Shown here one piece after another: positions 33,034 to 42,550 of a DNA stretch of 64,000 nucleotides (its first letter is position 1; each line of letters starts with the position of its first letter). A program made the translations under genes and the position numbers. The stretch comes from Chlamydomonas sphaeroides. Taxonomy: Eukaryota; Chlorophyta; Chlorophyceae; Chlamydomonadales; Chlamydomonadaceae. Location: positions 86,608 through 150,607 of the forward strand of contig BDDC01000007.1 of assembly GCA_001662425.1 (NCBI GenBank), written 5' to 3'. Under the pieces are notes generated by a model that ran no database searches, was not told the DNA's origin, and saw only the letters and a program-made list of their open reading frames with translations.

Positions 33034-35813
33034 TTACTTCTCGCCCGCCATCCACTTGGAGGCCTCAATGCCGTAGTAGGTGAGGATGAGGTCGGCGCCC
33101 GCGCGGCGGAAGCACGTCATCGCCTCCAGCACGGCGTCCTTCTCGTTCAGCCAGCCCCGCTCGGCGGCCGCCTGTGGGTGGGTGGGCGCGAGGAAGGCGA
33201 CGCGGGCAGGCCGCAGTGGAACCTCGGGTCACGACAATTCACAGCTTCCCTCGCCTCTGCATCAACTCTCGCCTTCGCACAGGTGATCTCCACCGCCTTC
33301 TCACGCGTGCTCTGCGCCCTCCTTGCCCCCTCCCGTGCCTCCCCACCCACACGCACCTTGAGCATGGCGTACTCGCCCGACACGTGGTAGACCGCCACCG
33401 GCAGCGGGCTGGTTTCCCGCAGCAGCCGCACCACGTCCAGGTACGGCATGCCGGGCTTGACCATCATGATGTCGGCGCCCTCGGCCTCGTCGGCCTTGGC
33501 CTCGCGCACCGCCTCCCGGTAGTTGGCGGGGTCCATCTGGTAGGTCTTCTTGTTGGGCGGGATGCGCCTGGGCGGGAAGGGGGGCACGAGGGGAGCGCGG
33601 GAGGTGGGCAGGCGTGATCGCGCGGGCATGCCTGGGTTCCGCCTGTGACGCACGGGGCCGCCCACCACCCCTGGCCGAGAGACGCCTTCCACGAGTGATC
33701 ATGCAGGTTACCAGACAGGCGACCTCGGCCCCAAGCCCCACCCCTGACCCGATGCCGCGCCCCTGCCCTGCGCCCGAAGTGGACAGACCGGCCACCCATG
33801 ACGCCACACCGCATCCCAAACCCCACTTTCCTTCCCACCTCCCCCATCCATGCAAAGCGCCGCCCCGTACCTGTGGGCCTGGCCGGGCTTGGGCGCGGAC
33901 GCGAGCGCGTCGCGGAAGGGGCCGTAGTAGGCCGAGGCGTACTTGGCGGTGTAGCTCATGATGGACACGTGCGTGTGGCCCTCGCGGTCCAGCGCGCGGC
34001 GGATGGCGCCCACGCGGCCGTCCATCATGTCGGAGGGAGACACCACGTCGGCGCCCGCCTCGGCCTGGCTCACGGCCTGCATGGCGGGGGAGGTGAGGGA
34101 CGGGGCGGGGCCCCGGAGGGAGCGGTTAGTGTGTTGGCCTGGCGCTGGGCATAGCGACGAGGTGGGTGGATTGAGGGGCGGGACCGGGGGCGATCGGGAG
34201 GGGAGAGGCGCGCCCTGCGCAGACTCGAGCATCGGGCGTGTGAGTCAGGTCAGGGATGGCGCAGTGCGCTACATGTAGAACCGGGTGAGAGTTGTGGGCT
34301 GATGCGGGCATGGCTGGCCTGGTTCTGGCGGAGGCTGTTGCGCTGCTCACAGCTGGCTTCCCATGCCATAGCGCTGGCCTCTCTTGCAGGTGGGTTCCGC
34401 CGCGGTCCTAGCCCAATGGCGCCGCGTCACCTTCCCCACGCCGCCGTGTCAACGGCGCAGACGCCCTTCCCAATAATTGCCGGAGTCTTCAGCACGCTGT
34501 TAGGAGGTAGCCACACGTCTCTTGCTGCTGCGGCAGCATACGATCCTCTGCCCGCTAGGGATGGGTATCGGGCCGGGCACCCGAGTAAAGATGGGGCCAG
34601 AAACATGCCAGAAACCCTGCCTCCAGTCGCCTGCCCCGCTAGCAGCAGCGGCCTGGCGCCCGCACCTGGCGGCACAGGTACTCAATGGTCTCGTCGTTGA
34701 GGATGACGCCGGCGTCCGACACAATGCCATCGTGGCCGTCAGAGTTGTAGGGGTCCAGGGCCACGTCCGTGTACACCTGCGGCGGTTGGTGTGTAGGGTC
34801 GTGTGTGTGCAAGGTGCCTGTGTGGTGGGCGCGCTCGCTCGAGCTTTCTAGATGCAGGCGCAGGAGCCAGGGCAGGGATCGGTGTGCGAGGGCGCGCAGT
34901 AGGCACGACGTTGCAACGCTGGCCCGGCAAAGGCTACAGCCAGCCAGCGAGCCACTGCTCGAGTGCGCGGGGTGCGCTGCCGCGTGGCCAGCACGACTGG
35001 CTTGGCGCGCCCTCCTACTCGCCGCACCTCGAGGTCGGGGAAGTTGTCCTTCAGCAGGCGGATGGTGCGCTGCGACAGGCCGTTCTTGTTGAACGCCTCC
35101 TCGGCGGTGGTGGTCTTCAGGTGGTCGGGGGTCTGCGGACGGGGGGCCGGGAAGGGCACGAGTTGCGGCCGTGCCGTGCCAGGCGGCGGGAGGGGCTGGG
35201 CACAGCGCGTGCCAGGGGGTCAGGGCAGTGGGAAGCCGGCAGCGCCGGGGGGCAGGGGATGTACCTCCGTGCGGCCGTGCGCACCTTGGGGAAGACCACG
35301 ACCTGGTTGACGCCGTACGAGCGGGCCTCAGCCACGTGGTCAATCACGTTCTTGCCGTAAGCCAGGCGGAAGATGCCGGGCATCGAGGCGATGGGGATGT
35401 TGTTGCTGCCCTCCTCGTGCACGAAGATCGGCAGGATGAAGTTCGCGGGCGACACGATGCACTCCCGGATGGCCGAGCGGAAGGTCTCGCTGCGGCGGTT
35501 GCGGCGAGGGCGCGATGGCAGGTCCTGCGGGACAATCGGCCGCATTCAGGCCAAGAGCATAGAAAGCGGATCTGAGCATTGCTGCGCACCTGAGGCGTCA
35601 CGATGGGGGTGCCGGGAGGGTGGCCGGCCTGCAGGGGCGGCAAAGGTTGGTCAGTGTTGCCGCAGAATCGTTCGAGGGACTTGCTCGGCGTACCCGCGCC
35701 TTGGCGCCGTTCGAAGCGGCCTGGTGGGTGATCTCAGCCACGTTGCAGACCACCAGCGACCGGCGCTGGCAGCCGCTGGGGGCCACACGGCCCAGGCGCT
35801 GCTGGAGCTGCAT
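33034..35813 (-). CDS. ALAD: Delta-aminolevulinic acid dehydratase (porphobilinogen synthase), plastid
   Basis: Condenses two 5-aminolevulinate molecules to porphobilinogen, feeding chlorophyll and heme synthesis in the plastid. Eight exons: 35694-35813, 35590-35628, 35285-35524, 35028-35132, 34666-34776, 33871-34076, 33357-33567, 33034-33171 (389 aa, all in frame). Exon 1 gives a basic, acid-free start (MQLQQRLGRVAPSGCQRRSL) like a transit peptide. Family blocks visible are NFILPIFVHEEGSNNIPI, MPGIFRLAYGKNV, DVALDPYNSDGHDG, SDMMDGRVGAIR, YTAKYASAYYGPF and MMVKPGMPYLD. The substrate lysines are at about K250 (TAKYAS) and K311 (VKPGMP, Schiff base). The metal-site segment has Asp where animal and yeast enzymes have Cys, so it belongs to the plant-type Mg-dependent class. 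A tandem CTTGACGCTCGTCG repeat lies about 130 nt upstream. Confidence 0.96.
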
Positions 35814-35941
35814 GTTCGGTCGCTGTCTTGTGCGGTGTCAACGAGGACTAGATCTTCTGTGACCGCTCGAATAAAGAGTAGTAATTGAACAATTTACACA
35901 GGGCCTAGGGCAAGTTAGGCGAAGCTGGGATTGTTTTACCC

Positions 35942-35969
35942 CTTGACGCTCGTCGCTTGACGCTCGTCG
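35942..35969. repeat. Perfect tandem 14-mer CTTGACGCTCGTCG upstream of ALAD
   Basis: Two head-to-tail identical copies 129-156 nt upstream of the ALAD start codon. On the ALAD strand each reads CGACGAGCGTCAAG, containing the GCGTCAA core. Position suggests a transcription-factor site pair, but function is untested. Confidence 0.6.
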
Positions 35970-36014
35970 CATCCTGCCGCGCTTCATAGCGCAAGCAATA
36001 ATGTCAGTACATCT

Positions 36015-36019
36015 TTACA
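36015..36019 (-). terminator. Candidate poly(A) signal (TGTAA) for the TAPT1-like gene
   Basis: Minus-strand TGTAA about 182 nt past the stop codon at 36201. A second TGTAA lies at 35898-35894. Confidence 0.4.
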
Positions 36020-36200
36020 AGTTCTGCAATCCCTAGCACCCAGGGCACCTGCTCGGACCCATGGACCTTCACCGAGCCGAGTCACCCCTTCTCCTGCTCA
36101 TCCTCTCTACCTACACCTACTACACGCCTGCTCCTACCTGAACTTCATCGAAAGAACCCGCCCCTCCCCTTCGGACGTCCTACTGTGCGCCGCACCACCG

Positions 36201-39200
36201 CTACTCCACCTTAACGTGCCCTGACCGAGCCCCTGGCCCCAACCCTATCGTCGACAGCAGCGTCGCCAGGGGCCCCGGGCCGCTCTTTTCCCCCGACCCC
36301 GACGCCCTGGGTGTCCGCCCCTTCCTCCCCGGCGCTGCCGGTGCCACCGCCGCCGGCGCCTCCGCCGGGTTCGGCCCCAGCTCCGGCACCGCCGGCGGCA
36401 CGTCAACGGCGCTCGCCGCCGGCGCCTCGCCCGGCGCCAGCGCCACGTGCCTGATGAACTCGGGCTGGCTGTGCCGCCGCGACACAACGGCCGCCAGCTC
36501 GGGCGCACAACCCAGCGTCAGCGTGTGGGACTGCGCCTGCAGCGACGGCAGCGGCGGGACCGCCGCGCCGCTGGCCGTCGGCGACAGCAGCCTCAACGCG
36601 TCCACCACGCCCCCGTTCATGAGGGTGTCAAGGCCCAGGTCGCCAGGCGCCAGCGGTGACGGGAGCGGCGGCAGCGGCGCCACCGGTGCCGTCGTGGCGG
36701 CGGCGGCGGCGGCCGCAAGCACCGCCGCCGCCTGCGCCGACGCGGTGTTGAAGGACGAGCCCTGCGCCGGCGTCGATGTCGGCGTTCCGCCGGGGCCAGC
36801 AGAGCCGTCGCTAGCCATCGCGGCAGCCGGCGGCGCCGTTGCCGCCTGCGCCGCCACTGTCGTGGGCAACGGCGGCAACGCCGCGGCGGCAGGCGCGCCG
36901 CCGGCCGTGTGCGTCTGGTTGACGGCGGGCGGCAGCCGGGCGGCCGCGGCGGCGCCGCTGCCTGCAGCAGCAGCCGCGGCGCCGCCGCTGGCCGCGCCTG
37001 CGCCCCTGAACGGGTGCTTGGTGCCGTACTTTCTGCTGTAGTACCGGCCGTAGTAGTGCGCCAGGATCTTTATGCAGTACCCGAACAGCAGCTTGAAGGC
37101 GCACATGGCGCCGTACAAGCACAGCACGAGGGCCACACGAAAGCCGACCTGCGGGGGGTGACGAGGGGTCACGAGGCAGCAGAGTGTACCATGGCTGTGC
37201 CGGCCAGCAGTGCGCGCAAGAGGTCTCAGCCGGCGCCCCTTCGCCTCGACCGCCAGGTCTAGGGCCAGAGCAACCCGCCGGCCAGGTATGCCAGCGTGAA
37301 CCCAGATGGCCCCAGCGCCCATGCGGTCCACTCAGGCGCAGGGAGGCCAAGCGCATACCGGTACACACCGCGCAAGCGCGCTGCGACCTCGCACCTGCGC
37401 CTGCGTCTCCACGCGCAGCCAGAAGAGCGTGAGCATGATGCGCAGCGCCAGCGCCGCGGGCGCCAGGTGGTGGAAGGCCAGCAGCCGGGGTGCCGAGTGC
37501 GACTGCGCGGCCAGGGCCTTGGCGCACAGCTCCTGGGGGAGGGTGGGGCGAGGCGAGCGCGCAGGGCGCAGGGCGGGGGGCGGGGGGCGGGTGTTGGCGC
37601 CAGCCCCCCGCCGCCTGGCCTGCTGCTGCGGGTGCAGCGATGCCCAACCAGCTCCCGCGCACACCAGCCTCCACCCCGCCGCCTTGCCCTCGACTGGGGA
37701 CCTCGCACGAGGGCCATTGCTGCGCACGGCCCCCTTTTTTGCCTTGGCTTGGGAGCCGCTCGCTCCTGGTGCCTGCACCACACGCCCTACCGCCGCAGCC
37801 CGAGTGCAACACGGGCATCCGCCTCCCGCTTGCCCGCCTGCCCGCACCTGGTGGAACTCGCGGTAGATGCCGGGCCGCACGTCGTTGAACTTGCCCAGCA
37901 CCGCGTGCTTGACGGTGTCGATGCACACCTGCGCCAGAGGGGCGGCAGAGGGGAGGCAGGTAGGCCGAAAATGTCACAGGGCCTCGAACAGGGCCCGACC
38001 GACCGGCACGCCGGCCCTCGAGCCCTCCAGCACACGCCTCTGGCCCCCCTCCCCTTCCCCGTCCCTACCGCGCTCACCATACCGCGCTCACCATCCCAAC
38101 ACCGCACACCCCTCCTCCCTTCCCCAAACCCTACCCCTCCCCGGCGCCTCCACTAGGACGCACATCAACAGTGCCCTTCCACGTAAAAGCGCAATGCTAC
38201 CCGCTCCCACTTCCCCCTCCGGCCCTTTCCCCCCCCCCCACACACACAGTCCCCTTCCCCACCTCGGCCGCAACCATGAGGCCGCACACCCGCAGGTAGT
38301 CGGGCGGCGGCGTCCAGCTGGCGGCGGAGTCCATCTCCTCCACCACCACGAACGACAGCACCACCAGCAGGTGGAAGCGCTCCACGGCGTCCTGGGGTGC
38401 CAGGAGGAGCGGTTGGGGGCACGTACGTTGTACGTCCTTGGGGATGGGGCGCGGCCGCATGCAGGCGTGCCGCAAGACCCAACGCCCGTCGCAGCGCATA
38501 TCATCGCATCGCATCGCATCGCGACAGAAACAAAAGACAGCAGCACCAGCAGAACAGCAACATCGCAGTCCGGCGGGAACCGATGGGATGCGGCGCACGG
38601 CTGCGCAATGCCTCGACTGGATGGCAGTGTGAGAAGGGCAGTGTGAGAAGGGCAGTGTGAGAAGGGCAGTGTGAGAAGGGCAGTGTGAGAAGGGCAGTGT
38701 GAGAAGGGCAGTGTGAGGAGGGCAGTGTGAGGAGGGCAGTGTGGGAAGGGCAGTGTGAGAAGGGCAGTGAGGGAAGGGCAGTGTGAGGAGGGCGAGCTGT
38801 GCGGCGGCTGCATCCCACCGCCACGTGCACGTACTCCGCGCGCGCCCCATGCCCCCCTCTCCCGAGGTCCCTAACAGTAGCCCTTCTGCTTCCTGCCCCT
38901 CTGCTGGCTCTGGCCCCCCAGGCGGCCCCTCACTCCCTCACCGCGCATATGAGCGCCCAGATGCGCGTGCTGTCGAACTTCTTGAACACCGTGCTCTTGA
39001 TCTCCACAAAGTTGTTGGCGATGAGCAGCGCCACCAGGCCGTTGCGGCTGCTGTTCATGGCCACGGCCACGATGAGGGCCTGCGCGAGAGGGGAGGGGAG
39101 GCGAGGAGGCGAAGGTGAGGCAGAGGGGAACGAGCGCAGGTCAAGGGAGGGGAGGCACTGCAGGGCCCTGAGATGAGAAAGGAGACCCGGGGCCGTGCGT

Positions 39201-42200
39201 CAACCTCGGCCTAGCCAGGAATCCCAAAAATGATTTGCCAAACTGCGCCCCGAGCAGTACCGCAGATTGGAAGGCCCCCGGCCCTCCCCGGCCCCTGCGG
39301 CCCAACCTGGCACATGAGCGTGAGCGCGTGCAGCGTCACGATGGCGGCCGCCACCGCCGCGTCCGCCACAACATGGCTGCCCGGCTTTTTGCCCGCCAGC
39401 CACTGCGTGCAGCTGCCGGACAGCGCCTCCAGCACGTCGTTGCCAAAGTTGGACAGTATCTGGGGGAGGGGTGAGCAGCAGGGTGAGCAGCACGGGTAGG
39501 CCAGGGTATGCGCACGCAGCCGCTGCGCACGACGCGGCACGGCCCACCTTCATCAATGCTAGCGCGCGCACTCAGCTGAAGCCGACACGCCCGTCCTCTG
39601 CCCTAGCCAGCGTGTCTACGCAAAGCGGTGGGCAGCGCGCGCGGCCAAGCCCCTCCGTACGGACGCGCATGTACGGCGCGCCGTGCCGTACGCCGTACCT
39701 TGTCCAGCATGTCGAAGGCGGTGGACAGCACCGACATTTTTAGGAACTCCGAGGTGATGTCCTTGAGCCAGTAGTAGATGGAGCCCGGCCGCACAGCACG
39801 CAGCACGGCCGTGGCGATGCACAGGATGGCCAGGCACAGCACGTCGTACAGCTGGCTGCCCGATAGCGAGCTGCGCGAGGAAGTCGAAGAGGCGCGGCTG
39901 CGCCGCTCCGGCAGAGGACCGGCCGGCGCGCCGCCGGCGGCGCTGGCCGCGGCCACGGCCGCGGCGGCCGCCGCGGTGGTGGTCACCGAGGCCGCGCTGA
40001 AGGACGGGCCCGAGGGGGACGGCCCGGCGAAAGTGGTGGCGGCGTCGCTGCGTGCGGTGGGGAGCGCGTCGGCGCCCGCCGCGGCGCCGTCGGAGGAGGC
40101 GCGCGCGACGGACAGGGCGGCGAGGCGCCGCCTGCCGCTGCTCTGGCGCGCGAGGCCGAGGCGGCGCAGCGCTGCTGCTGCCAAGCTGCGCAGGGCCTTG
40201 AGCAGCGCCCAGGCGCAGCGCAGGGGCAGCAGCGTGAAGACGCCCTGTGAGGTGCGCCGGCAGCGGCAGCGGGCGGGAGCACGTGGACGTCAAGGTGCCC
40301 GCCGGTGAGCGACAGGCCGCCGCCCGCGCCCGCTGTCCGGCTGCCGGACAGCTGCCCTCCGCAGATCCCACCGCCTCACGCCTGCCGCTGGCGCCGCGCC
40401 TCCCGCAGCCCGCAGCGTCGCACCGACCGCCGCTGTCCCTGGCCCTGCTCTGTCTCTCAGCCCGGCCCCGACCAGCAGCACCTGGGGCAGCAAGCCCAAC
40501 AAGCCTGACCCTGCCGTGACCGACCCATGCCCTCCGTGACCCACGTCACCCCCATCCGCGACCCACCAGGAACGAGTCCACCAGCAGCAGCGAGCCGAAG
40601 AATATGAGCCGCTCCAGCTGGTACGGCACATGGAGCAGGAAGTTGTAGCTGCAGGGAGGTGGGCAGGAGGTGAGGACCCCGGTCGGAGGCAGTCGAGAGG
40701 ACCCCGGGGCTGTCGCAGCTTGGGCCCTGCCGCCGCGACCGCTGGCGGCCCACGCGCCCGCGCTGCCTGCCGCGGCACGCACTACCCGAATCATAGCCCC
40801 GCGCCCTCCGCCGCTCCAGCAGCGCCTACGTATGGCGCTGCACCGCGCGCTGCCCTTCACCCTCCTCCCTTTGGCGCCGCCGCGCCCCTGGTCGCCCCAC
40901 ATTCACCGAGCACGGCCACGGCCACGGCCACGACCACGACCACGACCACGGCCACGGCCACGGCCACTCACACGCGCTCCCGCTCCGTCTGGCCCCACAC
41001 CACGTCTGCGGTGGGCAGCTTCTCCGCCGGCTGCGACTCGGCCGCCACGTAGGCCGCCAGGCTCTGCATCGGCTCCACCTCGCTGCCGAACCCGCCAAGC
41101 CCGCCGCTGCCGCCGCCGCCGCCGCCGCCGGGCCCGCCGCCGCCGCCGGCAAGCACAGGGCCGTGGTGGCCCGCCTGACCCACATGGCGGGCCGTGAGGT
41201 GCCCGCCGTGCGGGCCGGGCTGGCCGGCCGCGGGGCCCGCGAAGGGATTGGCAGCGCCCCCCAACCCGGCAGCGAGAGCTGCCAGGGAGCCCGGCGTCAC
41301 GAGACCGGCGTGGGTGGCGGGCCCAGCCGGCGGTGCCGCGTGCGGTGGGCCGGCGGAGCTGCCGCCGCCGCCGTGGGGCGTGGGCGGCAGCGGCCCCGGC
41401 GTCGTCGGCGGCAGCGCGGCTGCGGAGGTGCCCGGGCCGTAGCCGTCGGCGGCTGCGGCCTCCAGGTTGTCGGCGGGGAAGGGCTCGCTGGTCACGGCTG
41501 CGGGCGGCGGGGCGCGGGGCCGTGAGCGGGGCCTTGTGCTGCGAGGCCGGCCGTGCTTGCGGCGATTGCCGTGGTGTAGCTTTATGAGCTGTTCAGTGGG
41601 CATGCGGCGCTGCGGCTTGTGTGCGATGAGCGTGGTATGCGCGCGATGCGAAGTGAGGGAGCGCTGGCGTGGACGTGAAGGCCAGGGCCGCCAGACCTGA
41701 CCAGCTGGGGACCGGGCGGCGGGTGGTCCGGAGTGGACTGGCGGGTTGAGACGGTGCCGCCTCTGGCCGTGGGGAGCCTTTACAGCTGCTTCGCACGGGT
41801 GCGCAGCACGCATCCCCCTCGGCGCTTTAACCTACCCAGTAGAGTGGAGGCCCCGCCGGCGGCCCTGCTCCATCCCATCGCCCCGCCTTCGGAGCAGGAC
41901 GTGCCGTCTGGAACGCCGTGAGAGACTTCGGCTCTCAAATAGGCTGTGCTGAGGGACTTAGACATGGGATTGAGGTGCCTCTCCTCCGCGGAGCGGCGGG
42001 GTAGTGAGCTGGACGGGGTCAGGGTCCGTGCCGACGACGTCATCAGCGGCGTGGTGGATGACAACGCATGATATGGATCAGCTGATACGCGACCCTGGCG
42101 GGTAGGCGCGCTTGTCCTTGACAGGAAGTGATGGGCGCGGGGAGGCAGGTTTCCTCTGTTGTAATGAGAGGGCAGCTCCGACGCAACCGTTTCCCCAAAT

Positions 42201-42319
42201 TCGTCCTCCAGGAAGGCGTCCTCGGCTGCGAAGGAGCCCAGAGAGCTGCTCGCATCATCGCCAGCTTGTCGTTCTACGCAGGCCTCCTCATTGGCAACCT
42301 GCGGCTCTGCCGCTGACAT
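36201..42319 (-). CDS. TAPT1: TAPT1/POD1-family multi-pass membrane protein
   Basis: Ten exons from ATG 42319: 41836-42319, 40972-41497, 40567-40648, 39699-40244, 39307-39459, 38942-39079, 38263-38391, 37848-37928, 37395-37532, 36201-37148. They give 1,074 aa in one frame. Family landmarks in order are LLHVPYQLERLIFFGSLLL, IYYWLKDITSEFLKMSVLS, AFDMLDKILSNFGNDVLEAL, IANNFVEIKSTVFKKFD, DTVKHAVLGKFNDVRPGIY and a final hydrophobic block ending KILAHYYGRYYSRKYG. At least six hydrophobic segments are seen. Animal TAPT1 and plant POD1 are ER or ciliary-base membrane proteins linked to ciliogenesis, pollen development and ER Ca2+ handling. In a green alga an ER or basal-body role is plausible but inferred. 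The family is usually about 550-750 aa. Extra length here is a disordered Gly/Ala-rich N-terminus, an Ala-rich insert in exon 4 and a Pro/Ala tail of about 270 residues. Exons 1-2 are assigned by phase, not by homology. Confidence 0.88.
38623..38790 (+). repeat. 14-bp minisatellite (GGCAGTGTGAGAAG)n, 12 copies
   Basis: Twelve contiguous 14-mers with a few A/G variants in intron 6 of the TAPT1-like gene (38392-38941). Read on the gene strand it is CTTCTCACACTGCC, pyrimidine-rich. Confidence 0.95.
40911..40966 (+). repeat. (GGCCAC/GACCAC)n hexamer repeat at an exon 2 donor
   Basis: Hexamer repeat ending at the donor of exon 2 of the TAPT1-like gene (GTGAGT at 40971-40966). On the gene strand it reads as GTGGCC/GTGGTC units directly after the splice donor. 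Confidence 0.75.
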
Positions 42320-42550
42320 CTAACCTACTTAGACGTGCATAGCCGCCATGGCGTACAGTTTCTAGCGTTCAGCGAGTCACGTCAGTCTTCCAGAACTTGC
42401 GCAATGTGGCAGCGACCAATCGCACATGTACACAACGTCAAATATTTGCAGATTCGCCCCTTGAAGCAGAATGTAACCCCCGGTGTGTTGCACCGGACTG
42501 CCATGATGTCCACCCTCCGCATCCCCCAGGATTCCCCTCCAGCCACCGCC

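Larger units (their letters stand above)
35814..36200. promoter_or_regulatory. ALAD upstream region and 3' UTR of the TAPT1-like gene
   Basis: 387 bases between the TAPT1-like stop and the ALAD start, both on the minus strand. It holds two minus-strand TGTAA motifs (36019-36015 and 35898-35894) and a perfect tandem 14-mer (35942-35969). The low-GC part next to the ALAD ATG is a plausible core promoter, though no clear TATA box is assigned. Confidence 0.5.

Noticed and set aside
38623..38790. CRISPR-like array
   Set aside because: Units are contiguous 14-mers without unique spacers, inside a eukaryotic intron.
38088..38850. Repeat-rich Ser/His/Thr/Leu open frames
   Set aside because: Translations of the 14-bp intron minisatellite of the TAPT1-like gene.
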